Part shown: positions 55,472 through 64,000 of the stretch, one piece after another
How positions within the stretch are numbered: position 1 is the stretch's first letter
Layout of the letters: each line of letters starts with the position of its first letter
Origin: an uncultured Vibrio sp.
GTDB lineage: Bacteria; Pseudomonadota; Gammaproteobacteria; Enterobacterales; Vibrionaceae
Direction of reading: 5' to 3'
Length of the DNA stretch: 64,000 nt
Assembly: GCA_947504195.1 (NCBI GenBank)
Contig: CANNGN010000011.1
Location: 1 to 64,000, forward strand
Notes under the pieces: model-generated
Told to the model about the DNA's origin: nothing
Databases searched by the model: none
Seen by the model: only the letters and a program-made list of their open reading frames with translations
Position numbers and translations under genes: made by a program

Positions 55472-57592
55472 TTAAAACTGATACGCCGCTTTTAAGTAAA
55501 GGCGACGTCGTTCACCGATAATAGCGCCAGAGGTTGAGTTAAACCCAGCAATCGCATACTCCTCGTCAAACAGGTTTTTAACGTTTGCTTGAAACTTCCA
55601 CTGATTCCAATTGGTCTGCCAAGACATATCATAAATGGTGTAAGGCTTAATTGTATTCTCATTACGATCAGTTTGCTCACTGACATAATCCGCACCAAAC
55701 GCGATTGAAGAATTAAGACTTGGTAATTCATAGCGAGTCCATACACCTAATTGGTTGTGTGGCGAGTTTGAAAGTGCACGCAATGAGTCATCACTATCTG
55801 AAACTTCTAAATCATTATATGCATAACTTATATTCGCGACCCAAACCGGTGTGATTTGTGCCAAAGCATCTAACTCAAATCCCTGGCTGCGTATTTCTCC
55901 AATTGCCACATTGTAATCATCATCAATCGGATCTTCGGTTACGATGTTGTTTTTTACGATGTGATAAACCGCTGTGTTCAAGCTTAAGCGATGATTAAAT
56001 AAATAAGAGCGAGCGCCTATCTCAAATTGTCTATTCTCTTCAGGGTCAAATAAGCTGCCATCTTGTGAATCAAGCTGATCAGATGCGCTTTGCGGTGTAA
56101 GGCCTGTAGAGTAGGAAGCATAAGGTTTAAATTGATGACTGACTTCATACGTTGCCCCAATTCGAGCAGAGTACCCTACATCGTGATAGGATGCGTTATC
56201 ACTTCCATCATCGTTATCAACAACATTTTCATCAACATAATCAACTCGACCGCCCGCAACAATATTAAGCCTGTCTGTCGTTTGCCATTGGTCTTGGATA
56301 TAAATACCCACTTGATTAAGATCGGTCGAACGATCTCGGTTTAATGACATAGAGTACGCACTGATATCATCACCGTAAGTCGGGTCAGAAAGGAATAAGT
56401 TAGAAGGTGTAGAAGCGGTACCATCACTGTTTCCAGAATAATAGAAAACCTCATCTTCATTGGCGAAATGATAATCTGCTCCGATCACAACCGTGTGGTC
56501 ACCACGCTCGGCGACAAAAGATGAAGCAAGGTCTAGACCCTTGTAATATCGAACTTGGTCTTGATAACGACGCGTCACATAGTCATTAGAATCATCCGCG
56601 TCATCGGAGTAAACTAAACTTCTTGCTTGATGAAATTTAATCACCTCTTTCGTATCGTACATACGAATTGAAAAATTACCGTCTAGCCAGTCATTGATGG
56701 AATGCTCGAGATTCGCTTGGATAATATCAGATTGAAACTTTTGATAATCAGAAGGCTCATTGCTGCTCCAAGATGTATCCGCTAAAAAGTTCCCATCAGA
56801 GTCGATCGGTACTCCTCTTAAGCGCTCTCCAAGTTGATAAAAGTGTGTGTACTGCAGTGTTAATGTTGAAAGATCATTAAGATCCCACGCATACCCAAGG
56901 TCGATAATAAGGTTATCTTCTTCAACGTTATTCCGATACGAATCTTCACCACTTGAATAAATACCGACTCGATAACGTTGTGACGCATCGGCATTTGCTG
57001 GCCCCGACGTTTCAACACTCCCGCTTAGAAAATCTTTATTTCCAGCCGTAAGCTCAACGGTGGTTTGTTGCTCAAAGCTTGGTTTTTTAGTCACATAGTT
57101 AACAACACCACCAGCCTCACCAGCACCATATAACGCACCAGATGGCCCTTTTAGCACTTGAACCTGGTCGATATTAAACAACTGAGGAACTGTAAAGGTT
57201 CTGAACGGGTCACCCTTAACACCATCGTAAAGCACTTGGCTCTCTTGTTCGAAGCCTCGTACCTTCATAACCCCATAATTGAAATAGGATACGCCCGATA
57301 AAGAACGGAAAAGATCCGTTACTTCATTAGCAGCTTGGTCGGCTATCAAATCGTGAGTCAGAATTTGCATTGACTGAGGTGATTTATCAACCGGAGTCTC
57401 AGAGCGAGTACTCAAAGACCCTTCCTCGGCCTGATAAAGCGTCAACGCCCTGCCGGTTACCACTAGAGTTTCAGTATCATCCGTTGATGGTGTTTCTTTT
57501 ATTTCACTACCCGCTTCCTCCGCGAAAACCATAGGAGAAAAAGAGATTACACCTAAGAATTGCATTGCAATTATCGATTTTTTTAACCGCAT
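55472..57592 (-). CDS. TonB-dependent siderophore receptor
   Basis: A 706-residue outer-membrane receptor with a signal peptide ending MVFAEE. The TonB box is ETLVVTGRA near residue 43. The plug domain includes TPVDKSPQSMQILTHDLI, VMKVRGFEQES, VQVLKGPSGALYGAGEAGG and VVNYVTKKP. A 22-strand barrel ends in aromatic YLKAAYQF. The type resembles ferrichrome/pyoverdine-class receptors, not E. coli FecA, since there is no N-terminal signalling domain. A Fur-box array lies upstream and the FecCDE-type transporter genes are next. The siderophore is not identifiable from sequence alone. Confidence 0.93.
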   Translation of the reverse strand: MRLKKSIIAMQFLGVISFSPMVFAEEAGSEIKETPSTDDTETLVVTGRALTLYQAEEGSLSTRSETPVDKSPQSMQILTHDLIADQAANEVTDLFRSLSGVSYFNYGVMKVRGFEQESQVLYDGVKGDPFRTFTVPQLFNIDQVQVLKGPSGALYGAGEAGGVVNYVTKKPSFEQQTTVELTAGNKDFLSGSVETSGPANADASQRYRVGIYSSGEDSYRNNVEEDNLIIDLGYAWDLNDLSTLTLQYTHFYQLGERLRGVPIDSDGNFLADTSWSSNEPSDYQKFQSDIIQANLEHSINDWLDGNFSIRMYDTKEVIKFHQARSLVYSDDADDSNDYVTRRYQDQVRYYKGLDLASSFVAERGDHTVVIGADYHFANEDEVFYYSGNSDGTASTPSNLFLSDPTYGDDISAYSMSLNRDRSTDLNQVGIYIQDQWQTTDRLNIVAGGRVDYVDENVVDNDDGSDNASYHDVGYSARIGATYEVSHQFKPYASYSTGLTPQSASDQLDSQDGSLFDPEENRQFEIGARSYLFNHRLSLNTAVYHIVKNNIVTEDPIDDDYNVAIGEIRSQGFELDALAQITPVWVANISYAYNDLEVSDSDDSLRALSNSPHNQLGVWTRYELPSLNSSIAFGADYVSEQTDRNENTIKPYTIYDMSWQTNWNQWKFQANVKNLFDEEYAIAGFNSTSGAIIGERRRLYLKAAYQF

Positions 57593-57637
57593 TATATTAC
57601 GTCACCATTGAAGACAAATTTTGGTCAATAATACACT

Positions 57638-57672
57638 CAAATGATAATAGTTTTCAATATTATTATCATTTG
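57638..57672 (-). promoter_or_regulatory. Fur-box region of the TonB receptor gene
   Basis: AAATGATAAT and ATTATCATTT form an inverted pair with several GATAAT/ATTATC hexamers, as in overlapping Fur sites. It is 46 bases upstream of the receptor ATG, on the promoter. Confidence 0.75.
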
Positions 57673-57798
57673 TATTAATAAAATATGGTGTCATTTACAG
57701 GGAGGTTTTGTTGGTCATAATTTGAGTAGTTCTGAGCTATTCATTGTGATAAAAACGCCAGAGAGCATGAGAGATGATTTCACACTCATACTCAACTA

Positions 57799-58563
57799 TC
57801 AAAGCGCGATACACATTGGCGATCCGCTGACAGGGTCCGTAATAACTTTGGCCTTTAAGGAAAAAACCTCAGATAAAAGCGCTTCTGTAAAAACCGTATT
57901 CGGGTCACCTTGTTGAATTAAGTTTCCACCTTTTAGCACCACTAAATGATGACAATATCGACACGCTTGGTTTAAGTCATGTAAAACAACAACGACTGTT
58001 TTTCCTTTATCATTAAGCTGTTGCATGATATCCATCAATTCAACCTGATGAGATAAATCCAAATAGGTCGTCGGTTCATCCAGTAAGACAATCGGAGTGT
58101 CTTGTGCGAGCACCATTGCTATCCAAGCTCGCTGCCTCTGCCCTCCAGAAAGCAAATCAACGTTCACATCAGCAAGCTCAATCACGCCCGCTTCTCGCAT
58201 CGATGACTCAACTACTTCCTTATCTTTTTCCCCCAATCTTCCCCAATGTGAAACATAGGGAGAGCGGCCATATTCCACTAATCTTCGAACCGATACCCCT
58301 TCAGGTGTTGTCAAAATTTGCGATAACATTGAGACTTCACGAGCTAAAGCCTTATCTCCATAAGATGATAATGGCTTCTCATACAACATAATGTCGCCAG
58401 AAGTGGGCTTTTTTATACGTGATAATGCTTTTAATAAAGTCGACTTACCGCATCCATTGGGTCCAATTAATGCCGTAATTTTCCCAGCCGGAATGCTAAA
58501 AGAGAGATCGTGAATAATTGTTGTTTTCCCATAAGACACTGAGAGGTTTTTTGTCGTGATCAT
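57799..58563 (-). CDS. fecE: Iron-siderophore ABC transporter ATPase (FecE-type)
   Basis: Cytoplasmic ATPase of 254 residues that powers import of ferric complexes. Walker A GPNGCGKSTLLKAL, signature LLSGGQRQRAWIAMVLAQ, Walker B IVLLDEPTTYLDL and the His switch VVLHDLN are all intact. Its start overlaps the fecD stop (ATGA). There is 206 bp before the receptor gene with a separate Fur promoter. Confidence 0.94.
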   Translation of the reverse strand: MITTKNLSVSYGKTTIIHDLSFSIPAGKITALIGPNGCGKSTLLKALSRIKKPTSGDIMLYEKPLSSYGDKALAREVSMLSQILTTPEGVSVRRLVEYGRSPYVSHWGRLGEKDKEVVESSMREAGVIELADVNVDLLSGGQRQRAWIAMVLAQDTPIVLLDEPTTYLDLSHQVELMDIMQQLNDKGKTVVVVLHDLNQACRYCHHLVVLKGGNLIQQGDPNTVFTEALLSEVFSLKAKVITDPVSGSPMCIAL

Positions 58564-59531
58564 TGCCAGCCCCTATATCGGCGCAACAGAAAAATAAAAT
58601 AAGGCGCGCCGATCAAAGAAGTCAGTACACCAGCAGGAAGCTCTAGTGGTGGTTGAATGCCTCTTGCCACCGTATCTGCTGCCAATATCATCAGTGCACC
58701 AATCGCCGCTGCGCCAGGGATGATCATTTTATGAAAGTGACCAAACAGAAATCGAGATAAATGCGGCGCTAAAAGCCCAACAAAGCTAATGGTTCCGCAA
58801 ATAGAAACACTTATGGCGGTTAACAATACTGCAAGGACAAGCGCATACACTTGAACTTTTTCCGGGTTAGTTCCCAATGTTTTTGCCGATGATTCCCCGA
58901 GCCCAAGGATATCTAACCGCCACGCTAACCAAAACGCAACCGGCAATATCACAACCAATGATGCCCACAAAAATGGCACTTGTGACCAATTTCTTCCCCA
59001 TAAACTCCCAGTAAGCCATACCATCGCGGTATTGATCTCAATAGGATGGACGATCAGGAGATAGTCGATACAACTTGCAAGAAACGCGCTAATCGATATA
59101 CCGATCAAGGCCAAACGTGATGGTGTCGGATTACTCAACTTTGCTATGAAGGCGATGATAATAGCGGTCATGATTCCGCCACCCATACTACTAAGAGATA
59201 AAACAAATAGTGAGGAGTCGGGCTTCAACACGAGCAAAGTGGTAGCTGCCAACCCTGCGCCAGCACTGACCCCCATAAGGTCCGGTGACGCTAACGGGTT
59301 TCGAATCACACCTTGAACCAACACCCCCGCAATACCAAGACCCGCTCCCACACCCAATGCTAAAACGATTCGAGGCAGTCGATATTGATTGATAATAAAG
59401 TCAAACTCCCCCCCAAAAAGAAGGGTTTGATACACTTTTTCGAACGATAAATTCGATGCACCAACCAAAAGCGCAAAAACAGATGTTGCCAATAAAACAC
59501 CAAACAACGCTGTCATCTTTACTGAACTCAT
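58560..59531 (-). CDS. fecD: Iron-siderophore ABC permease (FecD-type)
   Basis: Inner-membrane permease of 323 residues with about ten helices. It follows E. coli FecD in YRLPRIVLALGVGAGLGIAGVLVQG, RNPLASPDLMGVSAGAG, WLTGSLWGR, CGTISFVGLLAPHLSRFLFG and the end PPLELPAGVLTSLIGAPYFI. The start codon follows the fecC stop directly, and the ATPase gene overlaps its end. Confidence 0.93.
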   Translation of the reverse strand: MSSVKMTALFGVLLATSVFALLVGASNLSFEKVYQTLLFGGEFDFIINQYRLPRIVLALGVGAGLGIAGVLVQGVIRNPLASPDLMGVSAGAGLAATTLLVLKPDSSLFVLSLSSMGGGIMTAIIIAFIAKLSNPTPSRLALIGISISAFLASCIDYLLIVHPIEINTAMVWLTGSLWGRNWSQVPFLWASLVVILPVAFWLAWRLDILGLGESSAKTLGTNPEKVQVYALVLAVLLTAISVSICGTISFVGLLAPHLSRFLFGHFHKMIIPGAAAIGALMILAADTVARGIQPPLELPAGVLTSLIGAPYFIFLLRRYRGWQ

Positions 59532-60530
59532 CTATCGCACTCCTCGAACAGCGAGGATGACAAATACCGGCGTACCGATGAGAGCCGTTAATACCCCAAC
59601 CGGAGTCTCAGTTGGAAAAGAGATCGACCGAGATAAGGCATCGGAGAAGGTGATTAGAGCGGCACCGGCAAATGCACATGCAGGAATCAGCACCACGTAA
59701 TTATTTCCAACTACTCTTCTAGCAATATGCGGCACCAATAACCCAACAAACCCGATTGGGCCGGCGACCGAGACACTCGACGCAGTGAGCAAAATAATCG
59801 CAACACAAGACAGAAATCGAGTTCGAGATAAATTTAAACCCAAACTTACCGCTTTCTCATTTCCTAAAGAAAGGAGGTTGAGCTGACGTGCAATCAAAAA
59901 CGCAATAACATGCCCTAATACGGATGCAGGCCACATTGCATTCCACTCATGCCAAGTCACGCTTGCAAGGGATCCTGCAAGCCAATTAATAACGCTAAAT
60001 GCCTTATCATCGGCAATGATAACCGAGGCTCGGGTGATCCCAACCAACAGCGCATTGATTGCAACACCGGCCAAAACGAGTTTTATCGGGTGAGGCTTAT
60101 CATCTAACACTCCGCCAAGGAGCATCACTAGCCCGCCACTCACTATCCCGCCTATCGCCGCAACCATCAAACTAGGGAGTTGATCAAGCCCAGCAAACCC
60201 AATGCTCGCCAACGCCATCACACATGCAGCCCCAGAGTTAATACCCAAAATAGAAGGAGAAGCCAGAGCATTTTGACTTAACCCCTGCATAACAACACCC
60301 GCTATCGCTAACCCAGACCCAATTAATATGCCGGCTAACGCTCTAGGCATCCGAATCGATTCTATAATTTGTAACTCGACACTGGAATCTGGCGCCATTA
60401 AAAAGTAATCCACAACATGCCCTATATGTAAGGGAAAGCTTGAATATCCGATTAATGAACAACAAAAACCAACACCCACTAACAAGCCTAGAGTGAGCCA
60501 AATCACCGAATGTTTAACTGGGAGTGTCAT
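59532..60530 (-). CDS. fecC: Iron-siderophore ABC permease (FecC-type)
   Basis: The partner permease, 332 residues. Features are IRMPRALAGILIGSGLAIAG, QNALASPSILGINSGAA, LAGVAINALLVGITRAS, GPIGFVGLLVPHIARRVVGN and the end ETPVGVLTALIGTPVFVILA, close to E. coli FecC. First gene of fecC-fecD-fecE, with a Fur box 54 bases upstream of its ATG. Confidence 0.93.
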   Translation of the reverse strand: MTLPVKHSVIWLTLGLLVGVGFCCSLIGYSSFPLHIGHVVDYFLMAPDSSVELQIIESIRMPRALAGILIGSGLAIAGVVMQGLSQNALASPSILGINSGAACVMALASIGFAGLDQLPSLMVAAIGGIVSGGLVMLLGGVLDDKPHPIKLVLAGVAINALLVGITRASVIIADDKAFSVINWLAGSLASVTWHEWNAMWPASVLGHVIAFLIARQLNLLSLGNEKAVSLGLNLSRTRFLSCVAIILLTASSVSVAGPIGFVGLLVPHIARRVVGNNYVVLIPACAFAGAALITFSDALSRSISFPTETPVGVLTALIGTPVFVILAVRGVR

Positions 60531-60583
60531 GAGAAAGTCGTTGATCTCAACGCATGGAAAACTTGGGAAAAATACTACTCTTC

Positions 60584-60600
60584 TTGATAATGATTATCAA
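60584..60600 (-). promoter_or_regulatory. Fur box of fecCDE
   Basis: TTGATAATGATTATCAA is a near-perfect palindrome matching the core of the Fur consensus GATAATGATAATCATTATC. Between fecC and fecB. Confidence 0.85.
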
Positions 60601-60700
60601 TAAAGGTGAGTGGTATTTTTTAAAAGAATGAAAGACAATTAAATTTATTAATTATCAAATAGTTAACAAAACTACCACTTAACTTTTACATGATAATAGA

Positions 60701-60717
60701 TATGATAATCATTATTA
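60701..60717 (+). promoter_or_regulatory. Fur box of the divergent fecB gene
   Basis: TATGATAATCATTATTA, with another GATAAT just to its left at 60692. About 130 bases before the chosen fecB ATG. Confidence 0.8.
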
Positions 60718-60846
60718 TTTGCTTGTATGGAGTTTTAGTATTAGGATCGAAGATCGGCTTGTGCGATTAATAAAATGATATTCGCCATATCAACAACACC
60801 CCTTTTTTACGCGAATCAAACACCACACTCTTTCTGGCTCAATATT

Positions 60847-61764
60847 ATGAAAAAATTCAAATCTCCTGCATTTCTTAACCTATGGCCTCTCGTTCTAACT
60901 TTATGCATTGCTTCAGCACGAGCAGAAAACCGGGTGGTTAAGCACGAACTTGGTGATCTTACATTGGAGAAAACGCCGACACGAATCGTCGTACTTGAAT
61001 ACTCATTTATCGATGCGTTAGCTGCGATAAGAATCTCCCCCGTCGGCATTGCTGATGATAAACAAGAAAACAGAGTGATTTCTCAAGTGAAAGCGCTCAT
61101 TCAACCGTGGACATCAGTAGGTCTGCGATCTCAACCTAACTTAGAAGTCATCGCTGGCCTCAAACCCGACTTAATTATTGCCGATCTTCATCGACATAAA
61201 ATTAGCTACGGGGATTTATCCAAAATAGCACCAACGATGTTGCTGAAAAGCCGCGGTGAGACTTATCAAGATAGCTTAGATTCAGCCCTACTCATTGGCA
61301 TTGCTGTCGACAAAGAAAAGGAAATGAGAGCACGTATTGAACGGCATAAAAAGCGCATTCAGGAATATAAATCAAAATTTAAGGATGTCGGATCCGTTCA
61401 GTTTGCAACCGTCAATGATAGAGGTATGTGGATGCACGGCCCACTTTCGTTCACGGGGAGTCTTATTGAACACCTCGGCTTAAAAACCGCGATTCCAAAT
61501 TTACAAGATAGCCATATTCTACAGGCAAACTTGGAACTCTTTCTTCAAGCCAATCCTGACTGGCTATTTTATACAAAGAAAAAATCGGTAACCCTGTGGG
61601 ACTCGTGGCAACAAAATCCATTATTTAATCTGCTTAAGATCAGTAAAACAAAACAAGCTTATCCTGTCTCATCTGAACTATGGTCTCTAAATCGAGGTAT
61701 GTTAGCCGCTGAAGAAATTGCTGCGGAATTAGAACACTACCTTATTAGCGATCACCAACAATAG
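60847..61764 (+). CDS. fecB: Periplasmic iron-complex binding protein (FecB-type)
   Basis: A 306-residue receptor for the FecCDE transporter. Signal peptide MKKFKSPAFLN...ASARAEN, then LTLEKTPTRIVVLEYSFIDALAAI, GIADDKQENRVI, PWTSVGLRSQPNLEVIAGLKPDLIIAD and the APTMLLKSRGETYQDSLDSA segment. This runs closely parallel to E. coli FecB, the ferric dicitrate binding protein. The ATG at the signal-peptide start is chosen over 60775. It is divergent from fecCDE, unlike the E. coli fecABCDE order. Whether the ligand is ferric citrate is inferred only from this similarity. Confidence 0.9.
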   Translation: MKKFKSPAFLNLWPLVLTLCIASARAENRVVKHELGDLTLEKTPTRIVVLEYSFIDALAAIRISPVGIADDKQENRVISQVKALIQPWTSVGLRSQPNLEVIAGLKPDLIIADLHRHKISYGDLSKIAPTMLLKSRGETYQDSLDSALLIGIAVDKEKEMRARIERHKKRIQEYKSKFKDVGSVQFATVNDRGMWMHGPLSFTGSLIEHLGLKTAIPNLQDSHILQANLELFLQANPDWLFYTKKKSVTLWDSWQQNPLFNLLKISKTKQAYPVSSELWSLNRGMLAAEEIAAELEHYLISDHQQ

Positions 61765-62156
61765 ATTGGTGCTTTGAAGCAACACCTCCTACTCGAACTC
61801 AACTCAGCAGGAGGGACAATAAAGGGGTGTATGGCGTTGATTCCCCTTTACCGATCACAGCCACAATAAAAGCAAAAATATCAGCGGGAGACAGAGGTAT
61901 AGCTCAATACCTCTGTCACATGTTGATTTCCATAGTTTCGATATTTTCACCCCAATCTGTTGTTGATATGTCTTTTGAGACTTATTAAAAAGTTCCAATT
62001 TTTTGTTTATTACCTTACAGCTGTGAACATCAAATTTTGTGATAGTGACTCTCATAGCGTGCGCTCCATGTTATTCCCAGCTATAGCTTTGACGATCGCC
62101 GGAAAAGATGGAATGATACGAATGAGATAAAAAATATGTTAATTGGGAATAGTGTT
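61765..62156 (+). other. Gap between fecB and the AraC-family gene
   Basis: 392 bp. Contains an 11-bp inverted repeat (GACAGAGGTAT/ATACCTCTGTC, 61890-61917) and a CCTCCT/AGGAGG pair near 61787-61815. No T-run. A 66-codon frame on the minus strand (61855-62055) has no protein-like character. Confidence 0.5.
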
Positions 62157-63080
62157 ATGAAAAAGCCATGCTTTATTGTCGAAGATAATACTCACCATTT
62201 AGTCGGAAAAGCAGATTTTCCTGAGCCTTGTTCGTCGACAAATTCGGCAAGCCAAATGAACTTTTCCAGAACACTTGCCAATTCTAAAAGCTGGATTGGT
62301 TGTGGATACTTAACTAAGTCGCACAATCATTTAAAACATGAAAATATACGCTTTCCTTTTTATTCTCTGGTCATCGTTGTCGAAGGTTCTGGAGCGTTTG
62401 TTGATCTCAAAGGTAAGTCATATAAATTGGCGAGCAATTCCATCTTTCAAAGGCTTCCTGAAGAAGTCCATTCTTCTTACGTCGACGAAGGTACAGGATG
62501 GCGAGAGTATTATCTCGATTGTGACAAACACCTATATGAACACCTCGTGTCTTTGGGCGTTATTGATCCGATGCAGCGAGTCTTTTCTATGGACATTGAC
62601 GCGTCATTGCTTGAGAAAATTGAAGCGCTTCTTGTGCGATTATCGGACGCTCAATACTCTGAATTGCCCGACGTGTATTTGGATTACTTAACCATTCTAA
62701 GACTTCTATTTTCAAGTTCGAGATCCAGAAAGCGAATTCTTGCGACGGATAAAATGGTCGACCAAGCCTGTCGAGACTTTGAAAATTTCTACGCGACACG
62801 TTTGCAACTTCGGGAGTATTGCGCTCAACAAGGTTGGGGATATGACAACTTCAGAAAGCGATTCAAAAAAGAAATGGGAACATCACCAAGCGAGTATTTA
62901 GTGCGTAAACGTATGGAAGTCGCCTGCCAACTCCTACGTTCCACTTCAAAACAAATAGCATTAATCGCATCCGAGCTCGGCTATGCTTCCCCATTTGAAT
63001 TTTCAAATCAGTTCCACCGGCATTATGGAGTGTATCCGAAGCATTTTAGAAACGGAGAGAAAGGAACTTTTGAATTGTGA
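62157..63080 (+). CDS. AraC-family transcription regulator
   Basis: A 308-residue regulator. An N-terminal cupin sensing domain (FPFYSLVIVVEGSGAF, SNSIFQRLPEEVHSSYVD) is followed by two C-terminal helix-turn-helices. The first is YCAQQGWGYDNFRKRFKKEMG; the second is IASELGYASPFEFSNQFHRH, ending GVYPKHFR. The start at MKKPCFIVED is chosen; a longer frame begins 7 codons earlier. Its neighbour on the left is fecB, so control of iron uptake is possible, but the cupin part is more usual in sugar- or siderophore-sensing regulators and no site is visible. Confidence 0.88.
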   Translation: MKKPCFIVEDNTHHLVGKADFPEPCSSTNSASQMNFSRTLANSKSWIGCGYLTKSHNHLKHENIRFPFYSLVIVVEGSGAFVDLKGKSYKLASNSIFQRLPEEVHSSYVDEGTGWREYYLDCDKHLYEHLVSLGVIDPMQRVFSMDIDASLLEKIEALLVRLSDAQYSELPDVYLDYLTILRLLFSSSRSRKRILATDKMVDQACRDFENFYATRLQLREYCAQQGWGYDNFRKRFKKEMGTSPSEYLVRKRMEVACQLLRSTSKQIALIASELGYASPFEFSNQFHRHYGVYPKHFRNGEKGTFEL

Positions 63081-63169
63081 GTTGGTGAAGACTCTCTAAG
63101 CATGAATATGAATGACTAAGCCAAAGCGGTGACAATAAAGTCACCAATGTTGCTTCAAAAAACGCCCAG

Positions 63170-64000
63170 TTACACATACTGGCTAATATCAACCTCATCA
63201 ATTTGAATGTCTGGCATGTATTTCTCTGCATATCGAATATGAATATCGTTCTTGAGCATCATCTCAAATAGGTCTCGGTCTAAACACTGTCGCTCTACCA
63301 TTGAGTGTAAAATACCGATGGCTTCGCTGAGTTTTTTGGCGTCTTTATATGGGCGATCGGAAGCAGTTAATGCTTCAAACACGTCGGCTAAAGCCAAAAT
63401 ACGTGTCGCTACGCACAGGTCTTTTTTCTCCAGTTTTTTAGGATACCCTTTGCCATCGAGTGTTTCATGGTGACCGCCCGCAATTTGGGGGACACGTTTC
63501 AAGTCGTCCGTTAGTGGCAATGCTTCGAGCATTCGAATAGATGAAATAACATGCTCTCGGATTCGATATCGGTCTTCTTCTGTGAGCGTTCCACGGGTAA
63601 TACATAAATTGTAAACCTCACCCAAGTTCGCTTGATAATCAGGTACGTAGATTTTAATATCCGATGAATTTCTCTCTTTTGGATGATGCGGCCAAATATA
63701 AAGGTGCTCTTGCTTATCAGCCAATAATTGTTCGACTCTTGGAGTGGTTTGAGGTGGCATATGACTAATGCGTTTCAACTCTTCAGGAGATAAACCCAAG
63801 CGATCATCTAAATTTCTAACCCAGGTTTGCGTCGCGATACTTCGAACTCTTTGAACATCGGAGTCACTCATTGATTCACCACCAATATTACATCGAGCAA
63901 TAAACTCGAAATCATCAATGACCTGTTTACGCTGCTCTGAAAGTATCTGGTTCAGCTCTGTAGGATCTCCTCCCTCATGACGTTTTTTCCAATAATCAAT
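63170..64000 (-). CDS. HD-GYP-like phosphohydrolase, 3' part only
   Basis: The reading frame is open to the end of the window, so this is the C-terminal ~276 residues of a longer protein. An internal Met gives a 233-residue fragment that is not a true start. It has GEVYNLCITRGTLTEEDRYRIREHV, the GYP motif HHETLDGKGYPKKLEKKD, and ATRILALADVFEALTASDRPY. The HDxGK half of a canonical HD-GYP domain is not visible in this part. Members with a first HD domain upstream exist in Vibrio, so it may lie outside. Possible c-di-GMP phosphodiesterase or degenerate sensor. Confidence 0.8.
   Translation of the reverse strand: MDYWKKRHEGGDPTELNQILSEQRKQVIDDFEFIARCNIGGESMSDSDVQRVRSIATQTWVRNLDDRLGLSPEELKRISHMPPQTTPRVEQLLADKQEHLYIWPHHPKERNSSDIKIYVPDYQANLGEVYNLCITRGTLTEEDRYRIREHVISSIRMLEALPLTDDLKRVPQIAGGHHETLDGKGYPKKLEKKDLCVATRILALADVFEALTASDRPYKDAKKLSEAIGILHSMVERQCLDRDLFEMMLKNDIHIRYAEKYMPDIQIDEVDISQYV

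Larger units (their letters stand above)
60531..60846. other. Divergent fecC/fecB promoter region
   Basis: 316 bp with two Fur boxes and no gene. An in-frame ATG at 60775 extends fecB by 24 codons but reads through a non-signal sequence, so I assign this part to the leader. Confidence 0.75.

Noticed and set aside
61855..62055. 66-codon minus-strand frame with a hydrophobic tail and a possible ribosome site
   Set aside because: Composition follows its AT-rich intergenic background, it includes part of an inverted repeat, and no domain is recognisable.
1..64000. CRISPR array or integron attC series
   Set aside because: No regularly spaced repeat series was seen; the only long repeats are the two copies near 52.7 and 55.3 kb.

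Overview
The window is a chromosomal segment of a Vibrionaceae-type gammaproteobacterium, most likely Vibrio or a close relative. The evidence is the housekeeping order: csrA, alaS, recX, recA, pncC, mutS, rpoS, nlpD, pcm, surE, truD, ispF, ispD, ftsB, then uppP, folK, folB, plsY, tsaD, rpsU, yqeY, dnaG and rpoD. This is the arrangement known from Vibrio, and the proteins I could compare from memory (AlaS, RecA, MutS) are close to Vibrio versions. No IS element, integrase, rRNA operon or CRISPR array is visible.

Layout. Positions 1-24.9 kb are core genome: two tRNAs (Arg, Ser), csrA, SOS-controlled recA with an attenuator before recX, the rpoS/nlpD/pcm/surE block coupled to isoprenoid genes ispD/ispF, lipid and folate genes, and the macromolecular-synthesis group rpsU-yqeY-dnaG-rpoD. 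This part ends at a CAT-anticodon tRNA directly after rpoD, a known island insertion point in Vibrio cholerae.

Positions 25-47 kb are accessory metabolism: a periplasmic glucan protein (OpgG/OpgD), an alanine importer and alanine dehydrogenase, a choline-to-betaine module (betA, a FadR-type GntR regulator, betB, a short BCCT transporter), a DHH phosphoesterase, a kduD/RpiB-like/aldo-keto reductase set, and an opposing operon eutA, eutB-eutC fusion, TRAP transporter.

Positions 47-52.5 kb hold a large GH3 beta-glucosidase-type lipoprotein and its probable LacI-family regulator. Positions 52.6-55.4 kb hold a two-gene unit, a periplasmic P460-like c-heme protein and a membrane diguanylate cyclase, bracketed by two ~205 bp direct repeats. 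Positions 55.4-61.8 kb are a Fur-controlled ferric-siderophore or ferric-citrate uptake locus (TonB receptor, FecBCDE-type transporter), followed by an AraC regulator and the 3' part of an HD-GYP-like gene cut by the window end.

The most interesting item is the 40.4-47.0 kb operon. A single 731-residue protein joins both subunits of adenosylcobalamin-dependent ethanolamine ammonia-lyase. It lies beside its reactivase EutA, behind a good sigma-54 promoter match, and is followed by a TRAP transporter, without microcompartment or EutDEG genes. The catalytic residues I could place are conserved, but the position of Asp362 (substrate-amine contact in E. coli EutB) is Ser, and the TRAP binding protein keeps the carboxylate-binding Arg. 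This suggests a vicinal amino alcohol other than plain ethanolamine. The second is the P460-heme protein/diguanylate cyclase pair, a plausible periplasmic gas-to-c-di-GMP sensor.
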